Below are positions 35,605 to 43,750 of a DNA stretch of 64,000 nt, piece after piece; position 1 is the stretch's first letter; every line of letters starts with the position of its first letter. The position numbers were made by a program, and so were the translations under genes. The DNA is from Capnocytophaga gingivalis ATCC 33624. GTDB lineage: Bacteria > Bacteroidota > Bacteroidia > Flavobacteriales > Flavobacteriaceae. The notes under the pieces were generated by a model. That model did not search any database. It had not been told where the DNA came from and worked only from the letters and a program-made list of their open reading frames with translations. The DNA is taken from positions 62,001-126,000 of the forward strand of contig NZ_ACLQ01000003.1 in the NCBI RefSeq assembly GCF_000174755.1. The letters are read 5' to 3'.

Positions 35605-36744
35605 ATGAATTGCGTATATATCACCAAAGCTAACAAATTCTTACCCAATACCCCTATTGACAATGACCTGATGGAAGCTTTCTTAGGAAAGATAAATGAA
35701 GCTGCCTCGCGAGCCAAGCGTGTCGTACTGAGAAATAATGGCATACAAACCCGCTATTATGCACTTGATACACAAGGCAATCCTACTCACACCAATGCCG
35801 AGCTGACTTGCTTAGCGATAGAGGGGTTATTAGACAATCGCTTTAAGGCAGAAGATATAGAAGTACTCTCTTGTGGCACCTCCACACCAGACACTTTGTT
35901 ACCCTCGCATGCAGCTATGGTACACGGCCTATTGAGAGGAAGTGGGTCTGTGGAGCTTAACTCCTCAGCAGGAGTATGTAACTCAGGCATGAATGCCCTG
36001 AAGTTTGGCTATTTATCTGTAAAAGCAGGCAATAGTTCCAATGCTGTCTGTACAGGATCTGAACGTGTTTCTACTTGGCTAAGGGCGAACAAATATGAGA
36101 ATGAAATACAGACCCTTGCCCTCTTAGAAGAACACCCTATCTTGGCTTTCAAGAAGGACTTCCTTCGCTTTATGCTTTCCGATGGAGCAGGGGCTTTCCT
36201 TTTAGAGAACACCCCTCTTCCTTCACAAGATTCCTTACAAATCATGTGGATGGAGGGATACTCCTATGCCCATCAGTTGGAAGCTTGTATGTATGCTGGA
36301 GGCGAAAAACAATCCGATGGCTCTCTAAAAGCTTGGAGTGACTACGCTCCTGAAGAGTGGTTAGAATACTCTATCTTTGCCATCAAACAAGATGTGAAAC
36401 TACTTAATGAAAACATCTTGGTAAAAGGAGCAGAGAGTATGCTCGTTGCCCTAAAGAAACATGATCTTTCCGCTGAAGAAATCACTTACTTCCTCCCTCA
36501 CATCTCTTCCAATTATTTCAAGGAACGCTTATATGAGGAACTTAAGAAAGTAGGGATAGATATCCCTCTTGATCGCTGGTTCATGAACCTGACCAAGGTT
36601 GGCAATGTAGGAAGCGCTTCTCCTTACCTAATGTTGGAGGAACTTTTCAACTCTGGAAAGCTACAAAAGGGGGACAGCCTATTGCTTTCGGTACCCGAGA
36701 GTGGACGCTTTTCATATTCGTATGCCTTGTTAAAAGTAGTATAA
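35605..36744 (+). CDS. Beta-ketoacyl-ACP synthase III-like enzyme (FabH/DarB-like)
   Basis: The 379-residue protein has the thiolase fold with the nucleophile in SSAGVCNSGMNALK (Cys125), a His in FLPHISSNYF and an Asn in LTKVGNVGSAS, the Cys-His-Asn triad of KAS III. It is longer than FabH (about 320) and differs around the active site (VCNSG in place of ACSG), which suits a specialised enzyme for dialkylresorcinol or another secondary lipid, as in Bacteroidota DarB proteins (inference). It condenses a primed acyl group with a malonyl- or acyl-ACP chain. A SAM methyltransferase gene follows 2 bases later, so the two are an operon. No cyclase or aryl-polyene genes are in the window. Confidence 0.8.
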   Translation: MNCVYITKANKFLPNTPIDNDLMEAFLGKINEAASRAKRVVLRNNGIQTRYYALDTQGNPTHTNAELTCLAIEGLLDNRFKAEDIEVLSCGTSTPDTLLPSHAAMVHGLLRGSGSVELNSSAGVCNSGMNALKFGYLSVKAGNSSNAVCTGSERVSTWLRANKYENEIQTLALLEEHPILAFKKDFLRFMLSDGAGAFLLENTPLPSQDSLQIMWMEGYSYAHQLEACMYAGGEKQSDGSLKAWSDYAPEEWLEYSIFAIKQDVKLLNENILVKGAESMLVALKKHDLSAEEITYFLPHISSNYFKERLYEELKKVGIDIPLDRWFMNLTKVGNVGSASPYLMLEELFNSGKLQKGDSLLLSVPESGRFSYSYALLKVV

Positions 36745-36746
36745 CC

Positions 36747-37304
36747 ATGGACTCTATGTATCGTATCTATCCTCAGAAGCGCTATGGCAAAACCCTGACT
36801 ATCTTAGAGCGATTTGCTCCCAAGGGAACCACCATATTGGACTTAGGGGTACGCAACCCCTTTTCCGAAGTAATGGAAAAGGAAGGGTACATCGTGAACA
36901 ATACTCAAGGAGAGGATTTGGATCTTTTCCCTGAGAAATTAGCCGACTATACAGGAGAGTTTGTCACCGCCTTAGAGATATTAGAGCACTTGGTAAACCC
37001 CTTCGAAGTGCTCCAGCACTTACCTGCCCAAAGACTTTTGGTAACTGTACCCTTACGCTTGTGGTTCGCCTCGGCTTATCGCAATGACAACGACCCTCGC
37101 GACTGTCACTATCACGAGTTCGAGGATTGGCAACTGGATATGCTTTTGGAGAAAGCCGGTTGGAGAATAAAATATAGAGAAAAATGGACGCACCCTGTTG
37201 GGAAACTTGGTATACGCCCCCTACTAAGATACTTCACCCCAAGATACTATGCAGTATATGCTGAGAGAATAATCGATAATGAATATCAAGTTAAAAAGAT
37301 ATAA
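36747..37304 (+). CDS. Class I SAM-dependent methyltransferase
   Basis: The 185-residue protein has a methyltransferase motif I-like segment ILDLGVRNPFSEVM near residue 30 (the usual glycine-rich loop is shortened), an acidic residue at GEDLDL and a motif near ALEILEHLVNP. CHYHEFEDWQLDMLLEKAGW recalls methyltransferases of the type that act on quinone or glycolipid precursors. The substrate is unknown. The 2-base gap to the KAS III gene suggests it modifies the same product. Confidence 0.75.
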   Translation: MDSMYRIYPQKRYGKTLTILERFAPKGTTILDLGVRNPFSEVMEKEGYIVNNTQGEDLDLFPEKLADYTGEFVTALEILEHLVNPFEVLQHLPAQRLLVTVPLRLWFASAYRNDNDPRDCHYHEFEDWQLDMLLEKAGWRIKYREKWTHPVGKLGIRPLLRYFTPRYYAVYAERIIDNEYQVKKI

Positions 37305-37352
37305 TAAAACAAAATAAACATTAATTAACCCATTTATTTTTTAGAAAAAGTG

Positions 37353-37360
37353 TACCTTTG
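37353..37360 (+). promoter_or_regulatory. -7 promoter box for glmS
   Basis: TACCTTTG matches TAnnTTTG. The ATG lies 33 bases further, so there is no room for a glmS ribozyme leader. Confidence 0.6.
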
Positions 37361-37393
37361 CACGCTATCTATAATAATTAAAAACAGAAAATT

Positions 37394-39238
37394 ATGTGTG
37401 GAATTGTAGGATATATAGGAAATAAAGAAGCGTATCCGATTATCATCAACGGACTCAAGCGCTTAGAATACCGAGGCTATGATAGTGCCGGTTTTGTTGT
37501 AAATGCTGGAAAATTTATCAGTGAAAAGACCAAAGGAAAAGTTTCCGACTTGGAGGAAAAATCCGCTAAAGACACCCTCTCTGGAGCTACTTTCGGAATT
37601 GGCCACACCCGTTGGGCTACTCATGGGGTGCCCAATGATGTGAACTCCCACCCTCATTTTTCCAATTCTGGCAAATTGGTTATCGTACACAACGGGATCA
37701 TAGAGAACTATCAGCCTATCAAGCAGCGCTTACTCAAAGAAGGCTATGTATTCCATTCTGATACGGATACAGAGGTATTGGTTAACTTCATAGAATACAT
37801 CAAGAATAAGAAACAACTCCCCCTAGAGGAGGCTGTTCGCTACGCTCTTAATGAAGTAGTAGGCGCTTATGCTATTGCGGTAATGGAGGAAGATCATCCT
37901 TCTAAAATGGTCGTAGCTCGCTTAGGAAGTCCCCTGGTAATAGGAATCGGTGAAAATGAGTTCTATATAGCCTCCGATGCTTCTCCTTTTATAGAATATA
38001 CCCAGAATGCACTCTATCTCGAAGATGGAGAGATGGCTACCATAGAGCTCAATCAAGAGGTTCAGGTACGCAAGATACATAACAACGAGGAGGTAGACCC
38101 TACCATACAAGAGCTTAAGCTCAGTATTGATGCTATAGAAAAAGGAGGATATGAGCACTTCATGCTCAAAGAAATCTTTGAGCAACCTCAATCTATCCAA
38201 GATACTATGCGTGGTCGCCTCTTAGAAGATCATACCACCAAAATATCAGGAATCAATAACAACCTCAAGCAGTTCCTTAGTGCAGACCGTATTGTTATCG
38301 TAGCCTGTGGTACCTCTTGGCATGCTGGATTGGTAGGAGAATACCTCTTTGAGGAACTGGCACGTATCCCTGTGGAAGTAGAGTATGCTTCCGAGTTCCG
38401 CTACCGCAACCCAGTGATTAATCCTTCGGATGTAGTGATCGCTATATCCCAATCAGGAGAAACTGCCGATACCTTGGCAGCCTTGAAATTGGCCAAAGAG
38501 CGTGGTGCCTTCATCTATGGTATCTGTAATGTCGTAGGTTCGTCCATCGCTCGCCTTACCGACTCAGGAACCTATACCCACGCTGGACCAGAGATAGGGG
38601 TTGCCTCCACCAAGGCCTTCACCACTCAGCTTACTGTACTAACCCTCTTAGCCCTCCACTTAGGACACAAGAAGGGAACCATAGATCACACGACCTATAA
38701 GAAGCTATGCCAGAACCTTGCCTTAGTGCCTGATTTGGTAGCTAAAACTATCGAAATGACCAAGGATAAGGTTATAGAAATAGCCCAAGAGTACAAGGAT
38801 GTATCTAACTGCATCTATTTAGGGCGTGGCTACAACTTCCCTGTAGCCTTGGAAGGAGCTTTAAAGCTGAAAGAAATCTCCTATATCCATGCTGAAGGGT
38901 ATCCAGCAGCAGAGATGAAGCACGGCCCTATTGCCCTAATAGATGAGAATATGCCTGTAATTTTCTTGGCTCCTTCTAAAGGTCATTATGAAAAAGTAGT
39001 CTCCAATGCACAAGAAATCAAAGCAAGAAAAGGAAAAATCATTGCTGTAGTAACAGAGAATGATACCCAGATGAGTAGTCTTGCTGATCATACCTTGGAG
39101 ATTCCTGAAGTAGATGAGATATTCTCCCCTATTCTAAGTGTTATTCCTCTGCAATTGCTCTCTTACCACATCGCTACTATGCGTGGTTGCAACGTAGATC
39201 AGCCGCGTAACTTGGCCAAATCGGTAACGGTAGAGTAG
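37394..39238 (+). CDS. glmS: Glutamine-fructose-6-phosphate aminotransferase (isomerizing)
   Basis: The 614-residue enzyme begins MCGIVGYIGNKEAYPIII, so Cys2 becomes the N-terminal nucleophile of the glutaminase domain (about 1-240) after Met removal. Two SIS sugar isomerase domains follow (about 285-430 and 460-595), including VACGTSWHAGLVGEYLFEE near 303 and GPIALIDENMPVIF near 505. It makes glucosamine-6-phosphate, the first step to UDP-GlcNAc for peptidoglycan and lipid A. The gene is monocistronic with its own promoter and terminator. Confidence 0.97.
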   Translation: MCGIVGYIGNKEAYPIIINGLKRLEYRGYDSAGFVVNAGKFISEKTKGKVSDLEEKSAKDTLSGATFGIGHTRWATHGVPNDVNSHPHFSNSGKLVIVHNGIIENYQPIKQRLLKEGYVFHSDTDTEVLVNFIEYIKNKKQLPLEEAVRYALNEVVGAYAIAVMEEDHPSKMVVARLGSPLVIGIGENEFYIASDASPFIEYTQNALYLEDGEMATIELNQEVQVRKIHNNEEVDPTIQELKLSIDAIEKGGYEHFMLKEIFEQPQSIQDTMRGRLLEDHTTKISGINNNLKQFLSADRIVIVACGTSWHAGLVGEYLFEELARIPVEVEYASEFRYRNPVINPSDVVIAISQSGETADTLAALKLAKERGAFIYGICNVVGSSIARLTDSGTYTHAGPEIGVASTKAFTTQLTVLTLLALHLGHKKGTIDHTTYKKLCQNLALVPDLVAKTIEMTKDKVIEIAQEYKDVSNCIYLGRGYNFPVALEGALKLKEISYIHAEGYPAAEMKHGPIALIDENMPVIFLAPSKGHYEKVVSNAQEIKARKGKIIAVVTENDTQMSSLADHTLEIPEVDEIFSPILSVIPLQLLSYHIATMRGCNVDQPRNLAKSVTVE

Positions 39239-39252
39239 CATATCTTCTATAC

Positions 39253-39298
39253 AAAAACAGGTTTTTATAGTGAATTCTTGCTATAAAAACCTGTTTTT
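39253..39298 (+). terminator. Terminator of glmS
   Basis: A perfect 18-bp stem (39253-39270 with 39281-39298) with a 10-nt loop ends in a T-run. It starts 15 bases after the glmS stop. Confidence 0.9.
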
Positions 39299-39336
39299 CA
39301 ATTAGATAAAGTTTGTCAAAAAATATTATTTTTTTA

Positions 39337-39368
39337 TTTGGGTAATTAAAAAAAAGGTCGTACCTTTG
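39337..39368 (+). promoter_or_regulatory. Promoter of tRNA-fMet
   Basis: TTTG (39337-39340) is followed after 20 bases by TACCTTTG (39361-39368), a full consensus promoter. The tRNA starts 12 bases downstream. Confidence 0.8.
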
Positions 39369-39379
39369 CACCCGTAAAT

Positions 39380-39452
39380 CGCGGGGTAGAGCAGTAGGCA
39401 GCTCGTCGGGCTCATAACCCGAAGGTCACTGGTTCGAGTCCAGTCCCCGCTA
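39380..39452 (+). tRNA. Initiator tRNA-Met (CAT)
   Basis: The 73-base sequence folds into a full cloverleaf: a 7-bp acceptor stem, D-stem GAGC/GCTC, anticodon arm TCGGG-CTCATAA-CCCGA, variable loop AGGTC and T-arm ACTGG-TTCGAGT-CCAGT. The anticodon is CAT. The three G-C pairs next to the anticodon loop and the C1-U72 mismatch (position 1 unpaired) mark it as the initiator, not the elongator. CCA is not encoded. It has its own promoter and a terminator 6 bases after. Confidence 0.97.
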
Positions 39453-39458
39453 CTAAAT

Positions 39459-39493
39459 AAGCGTAATTAATTGTCTCTCAATTAATTACGCTT
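39459..39493 (+). terminator. Terminator of tRNA-fMet
   Basis: A perfect 15-bp stem (39459-39473 with 39479-39493) with a 5-nt loop ends in TTTT. Confidence 0.85.
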
Positions 39494-39570
39494 TTACTTT
39501 TATATTCGATTAGGATTCAGGATACGACTATTAGCAATATAGGCATTTTCTTCTGAGAGGAAAACACCTA

Positions 39571-40140
39571 TTATTCAAATATTGTCTTCCAGTTATCTGC
39601 AAACATCTTGATAGAAAGTGCCAAAAGAATGACCCCTGCTATCTTATTGGCGATAACAATTCCTGTTTGCCCCATCCAATCATTGATTCTTCGACAGTGC
39701 TTGATAACTACATAAGCAATAGCTACATTGATCAGGATAGAAATAACAATATCCACAGAAGAATAAGAAGAGTGCAAAGATAGTATCATGGTAAGTACCC
39801 CAGGTCCTGCCAAAAGTGGGAATGCTATAGGAACTATCGAAATGCTATTGGCTTCTTCCATTTTATGAAAGCTGACCCCAAGGATCATCTCCACCGCAAT
39901 GATGAAAAGGATAAAAGCCCCTGCTACAGCAAAGACTTTCAGGGGAATATCCAAAAAGCGAAGCATAGCTTCTCCTGCAAAAAGAAAAATAATCATCAAA
40001 CAGGCTGACACCAATGCAGCTTTCTCTGTTTGTATCTTCCCAAAACGATTCATCAGGCTGATGAAAATAGGAAGTCCTCCTATAATATCAATAATCCAAA
40101 AAAGCTTAAAAGAAATCTGTGCAATATGTTCTAAATTCAT
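39571..40140 (-). CDS. MarC family integral membrane protein
   Basis: The 189-residue protein has six hydrophobic segments and MarC/UPF0056 landmarks: IDIIGGLPIFISLMNRFG near the N-terminus, the MLRFLDIPLKVFAVAGAFILF stretch in two parts, and SIVPIAFPLLAGPGVLTMIL near residue 100. The family was linked to multiple antibiotic resistance, but its function remains undefined. The leftward gene is monocistronic with a TATCTTTG box upstream. Confidence 0.88.
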   Translation of the reverse strand: MNLEHIAQISFKLFWIIDIIGGLPIFISLMNRFGKIQTEKAALVSACLMIIFLFAGEAMLRFLDIPLKVFAVAGAFILFIIAVEMILGVSFHKMEEANSISIVPIAFPLLAGPGVLTMILSLHSSYSSVDIVISILINVAIAYVVIKHCRRINDWMGQTGIVIANKIAGVILLALSIKMFADNWKTIFE

Positions 40141-40158
40141 CAGAATATGTTTTTGTCA

Positions 40159-40166
40159 CAAAGATA
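40159..40166 (-). promoter_or_regulatory. -7 promoter box for the marC-like gene
   Basis: The minus strand reads TATCTTTG, about 19 bases before the ATG. No clear -33 TTTG is seen. Confidence 0.5.
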
Positions 40167-40218
40167 CGTTTTTTGCATGAATCTAAGCTCATTTATGAGA
40201 CTAAAAATTACCACCTTG

Positions 40219-41955
40219 TCATTTCTCCAAACAGAAAATTAAGGACTCCAAAGGTGCTATATCCACTCGCATATGCGCTTGCCCTCCCATGGTAAAGAGT
40301 TGGGTCTGTTTCTCCCCATAGAGTCGATCTTCCAGTGGGTAAACACCATCGGAGAGTAGCCAATGTGCCCTAAGCACAGGAGGGATCTGTAGGTCAAAGC
40401 CGTAAGTATCTTCCCTACTGAAATTAACTATAATAATCCATTTGCGCTGTTTTTCCTCCCGCACAAAGCTATATACCTTATCATTATAATAAGAGGTATG
40501 TTCTCGATTATATCTATGTATATTTTGGAAATTTCCTTTTATAGGTAAGCGTAACAGGCGGCAATAGAAATCCCTTAGGGAAGCCTGTTCGGGGGTAAGG
40601 CCTCCACCATCATAGCGCTTGCCATTGACCCATCCCTGATGAGCGGGCACCCCTATATAATCGAAAATAGAAGTACGAGTAGGCGCACCAAATCCTGCAT
40701 GCTCTCGAGCTGGTTCGCCTACTTCTTGCCCAAAATAAAGCATTACTGCTGCCTGGCTCAAATGAGCTGTGAGTGTCATGGCAGGTAACCCATAACGCGC
40801 CTCTCCAGCAAAGCCCTCACTGGCAATGCGCTGCTCATCATGATTCTCCAGAAAGTGAAGCATCCGCGGGGCAATATCGCGAAGAGGTTCTTGGACAAAA
40901 TCAATCCTGTCGGACGAATGTCCATAACAGATAATATCTCTCAGGGTATCATAGAGCCCCACCTTATGATAGAGAGCATCCATCTTCCCCATCTGTAAAT
41001 ACTCCCGATAGCGGGCTTCTTCGTAAATCTCAGCCATGAGAAAGCTATCAGGCTTTTGTGTCTTGATAAAGGAATTGAGATAACTGAAGAACTCCACTGG
41101 TACCATCTGTGCCATATCATAGCGAAAGCCATCCACCCCTAAAGCCAACCAGAAAGAGACAATATCCTTGAACTTTATCCAAGTATTGGGCACTACACGG
41201 CTACGCCAAAAGGCATAATGAGCCCCCCAATCCCACTGAGCAAACTCTGGAGGCAGGGTATCGAAGTCCTTTTCTCCTTCAGGGCTTACTCCATAGTTGA
41301 GCTTTACAGTCTCATACCAATCGGTAAGAGCAGGGGCACTACTACGGCTATTCCCTGTCCACTTAGCGGGATACTCCTGATAGGAAGTGTAGGGAATGGT
41401 AGGAGTATATCCTAAAGAAAATTCTGGCAGTTGAAAGGATTCTCCGACATTATAATAGAAGTTATTATCACGCCTATATCCTACTGTAGTATCATCTTCT
41501 TCTCCAAAATCTTTAATTCCTTCCCGCTTGGAGGTAGAGTGATATTGGCGAGCTACATGGTTAGGGACTATGTCTATAATGACTTTCATCCCCTGCCGAT
41601 GGATACGCTCCACCAGAGCGACAAACTCCTGCAAACGCTTGTCTGGATTCTCCGCCAAGTCTGGATTCACATTGTAATAATCCTTCACTGCATAGGGGGA
41701 TCCTGCTCGCCCCTTGACCAAATAGGGATTGTCATGAGCAACCCCTATAGCAGTATAGTCGCCCACCAAGGCATGATGTAGCACCCCTGTAAGCCAAATA
41801 TGAGTTGTCCCCAACTCCTTTATCCCTTGTAGGGCAGCATCGGTAAAGTCGGAAAACTTCCCCACGCCGTTCTCTTCCTTAGTACCATAAGGAATATTAT
41901 CAGTAGATATATTGCCAAAAAGCCTTACAAAGGCCTGATAAATAATCACTTTCAT
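40219..41955 (-). CDS. Cytoplasmic alpha-amylase family enzyme (GH13)
   Basis: The 578-residue protein has no signal peptide. The GH13 regions are present: region I VIIDIVPNHVAR near 130, region II VDGFRYDMAQM with the nucleophile Asp near 274, region III FLMAEIYEE with the Glu near 308, and region IV FLENHDEQR with the Asp near 381. The C-terminal beta domain starts near 470. It hydrolyses alpha-1,4-glucans or maltodextrins inside the cell and is separate from the glycogen cluster 20 kb away. The promoter implies a leader of about 145 nt. Confidence 0.9.
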   Translation of the reverse strand: MKVIIYQAFVRLFGNISTDNIPYGTKEENGVGKFSDFTDAALQGIKELGTTHIWLTGVLHHALVGDYTAIGVAHDNPYLVKGRAGSPYAVKDYYNVNPDLAENPDKRLQEFVALVERIHRQGMKVIIDIVPNHVARQYHSTSKREGIKDFGEEDDTTVGYRRDNNFYYNVGESFQLPEFSLGYTPTIPYTSYQEYPAKWTGNSRSSAPALTDWYETVKLNYGVSPEGEKDFDTLPPEFAQWDWGAHYAFWRSRVVPNTWIKFKDIVSFWLALGVDGFRYDMAQMVPVEFFSYLNSFIKTQKPDSFLMAEIYEEARYREYLQMGKMDALYHKVGLYDTLRDIICYGHSSDRIDFVQEPLRDIAPRMLHFLENHDEQRIASEGFAGEARYGLPAMTLTAHLSQAAVMLYFGQEVGEPAREHAGFGAPTRTSIFDYIGVPAHQGWVNGKRYDGGGLTPEQASLRDFYCRLLRLPIKGNFQNIHRYNREHTSYYNDKVYSFVREEKQRKWIIIVNFSREDTYGFDLQIPPVLRAHWLLSDGVYPLEDRLYGEKQTQLFTMGGQAHMRVDIAPLESLIFCLEK

Positions 41956-42105
41956 TTTTTAGATAATAAGTAAAGTCGCATGAGCAAATAGTGAGTAAAG
42001 CCAGCGAGTGTCCACAGCTGAGTATGTGAGTAATAGCATGTGAAGAATAAAACCCAATCACAAACCTCTTAGCTACTCTACTACCAATCACAGACAAAAG
42101 GAGGG

Positions 42106-42113
42106 CAAAGATA
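42106..42113 (-). promoter_or_regulatory. -7 promoter box for the GH13 amylase
   Basis: The minus strand reads TATCTTTG; a TTTG lies 23 bases upstream. The gene starts at 41955, so the untranslated leader is about 145 nt. The 301-base gap between this gene and sodA holds this box, the leader and the sodA promoter, and no other gene that I can support. Confidence 0.5.
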
Positions 42114-42183
42114 AGTATATTTTGAAGACTAACCAACAAAAGCCAAATAAAAGTTAAAAAACAAATAGTGTTACTTTATTTTG

Positions 42184-42191
42184 TACCTTTG
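42184..42191 (+). promoter_or_regulatory. -7 promoter box for sodA
   Basis: TACCTTTG matches TAnnTTTG. The ATG is at 42257, giving a leader of about 60 nt. Confidence 0.55.
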
Positions 42192-42256
42192 CACTGACCA
42201 TTCTTCTAACCCTTCTAAACAGTTTTTCCCCTCTTAACAGATAAAACCTAAAAAAA

Positions 42257-43010
42257 ATGAAAAGATTCATTCTACCAGGGATCTTGGCAGCAGTTGCTTC
42301 TTGTAATTGCCCTAAGACCGCACAGTCCGCAGCACAAGAGACTGTAAAGCAAAATGTTGCAAAAGAAAATTGGGGTAATCCCAATGAAGTAAAAGCACAA
42401 GGTAAGTTCCAGCTTTCTGGTCTTGCTTATGGATATAGTGACTTAGAACCTTATATAGATGGGCGCACTATGTCTATCCACTATTCTAAGCATTACTTGG
42501 GATATACTAACAACCTAAATAAGGCTATTGCTGGTACCGCCCTTGAGAGCCAGACTATAGAGGAGATTCTCGCAGGATTGGACTTGAACAACAAGGCTGT
42601 ACGCAACAATGCTGGAGGTTACTATAACCATACTCTTTTCTGGGAAGTGATGACTCCTAAAAAGACCACTCCCAAAGGAGCTCTATTGGCACAAATCAAT
42701 GCTGATTTCGGTTCTTTGGAGAATTTCAAAAACCAATTTGCAGATGCCGCTGCTAAGCAGTTTGGTTCAGGCTGGGCATGGCTTGTAGTAGGGCAAGATG
42801 GCAAGTTGCACATAGGAGATACTCCTAACCAAGACAACCCTCTCATGCCTAATATGCCTATACAAGGAACTCCTATCCTTGCCTTGGATGTATGGGAACA
42901 CGCTTACTACCTCAAGTATCAGAACCAACGCCCTAAAGTACATTGATGCCTTCTTCAATGTAATCAACTGGGATGTAGTGGCTCAGAAATTTGAAAAAGC
43001 AAAGAACTAA
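42257..43010 (+). pseudogene. sodA: Superoxide dismutase (Mn/Fe), lipoprotein type, frameshifted near the 3' end
   Basis: The open frame stops at 42946 after 229 residues. It has a lipoprotein signal (LAAVASC, Cys16), unusual for a SOD and suggesting an envelope location. Metal ligands are all present: His75, His125 (GYYNH), Asp211 and His215 (DVWEHAYYLKY). Gly and Gln positions (GGYYNH, NQDNPL) favour Mn. The family continues from KYQNQRP into a last helix; here one extra base at 42938 breaks the frame, and skipping it gives KYIDAFFNVINW...KN and a stop at 43008-43010. About 22 C-terminal residues are replaced by VH. It is either a real mutation or a sequencing error. Confidence 0.85.
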
Positions 43011-43026
43011 TTCTCAATGATCAATG

Positions 43027-43071
43027 AATAATGAGTAATGACTAATACAGTATTAGTCATTACTCATTATT
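43027..43071. terminator. Bidirectional terminator between sodA and the secreted toxin-like gene
   Basis: A perfect 21-bp stem (43027-43047 with 43051-43071) has a 3-nt loop and consists of AATGAG/AATGAC-type words. The stop codon of the leftward gene (43060-43062) lies inside the stem. Confidence 0.8.
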
Positions 43072-43740
43072 TATTTTGGTATTGATCATTATCCTCGTTT
43101 CCACATAGGCTCCTTGGGGGACTTGGCTAATGATTGCTTCGCGATACCCCTGCCACAGATAACCTCCTGGCAACCAGAACTTATTGACTCCTGCTTCATT
43201 GCCTGTAGGCATTCTCAGAAAAAAATTCTCAGGAGAAGGAATATCTATCCGAGAGAGTCTCCTTCCTGCCCAATGCCCATGAGGCACCCCTAAAGCTGCT
43301 TCTATATAAGAAACATCTCCCTTTGCTTCTTCCAAAAGACAATCCATTTGTTCCTTAGGGATTACAAATTGACAATTGTCAGGCCTGCCCACAAGCGCAC
43401 GCCCATACTTATCCAAAATATCTTCAGGTACGATATAGGAGGCCCCTTGTAGAAAAGTACTCAAATGCACTGCTATATCGTTAGGGCGCAAATAGGATGA
43501 GGGAGCTGGTCGCTCCCCCTTAGGTATTTTCATAAGAGAAGCACTGGTCTCCCCATGAAGATAATGCACCCATTGGCAAGTATGCCAAGAGGTAGAAGAT
43601 AGGAATATCTCCTTGCTCTTCTCTACTTTTCTAAGAATAGGCGAGGAAGATTGCTCTTGCCAAATGTCCTCCCTCTGTCCATACGTATTCCCTATTAGCA
43701 ACAAAGAAATAAGAGATATCTTTGTGAGAAAAGGTAACAT
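43060..43740 (-). CDS. Secreted protein with toxin-like C-terminal motif
   Basis: The 226-residue product has a signal peptide (about residues 1-21, ending NTYGQ) and no lipobox. The C-terminal 110 residues contain VIPKEQMDCLLEEAKGD, LGVPHGHWAGRRLSRIDIPSP and LRMPTGNEAGVNKFWLPGG, followed by a short helix and QVPQGAYVETRI. As I recall, similar GNExGAN-x-W-x-PGG text occurs at the C-terminus of Rhs and other polymorphic toxins, but I cannot name the family and the activity is unknown. It is leftward, 11 bases after sufD, next to an island of immunity-like genes. Confidence 0.55.
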   Translation of the reverse strand: MLPFLTKISLISLLLIGNTYGQREDIWQEQSSSPILRKVEKSKEIFLSSTSWHTCQWVHYLHGETSASLMKIPKGERPAPSSYLRPNDIAVHLSTFLQGASYIVPEDILDKYGRALVGRPDNCQFVIPKEQMDCLLEEAKGDVSYIEAALGVPHGHWAGRRLSRIDIPSPENFFLRMPTGNEAGVNKFWLPGGYLWQGYREAIISQVPQGAYVETRIMINTKINNE

Positions 43741-43750
43741 ATCTCATTAA

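Noticed and set aside
37361-37393. A glmS ribozyme before glmS.
   Set aside because: The distance from the promoter box to the ATG is only 33 bases, too short for the ribozyme, which is typical of Gram-positive bacteria.
41900-42139. A leftward 79-residue hydrophobic frame before the GH13 gene.
   Set aside because: It starts upstream of the predicted transcription start, overlaps the GH13 N-terminus and has no family-like pattern. The 145-nt leader is left as non-coding.
42930-43010. Programmed +1 frameshifting to make full-length SOD.
   Set aside because: There is no slippery site or stimulating stem of the known type and SOD genes are not known to use recoding. A lesion or an error is simpler.
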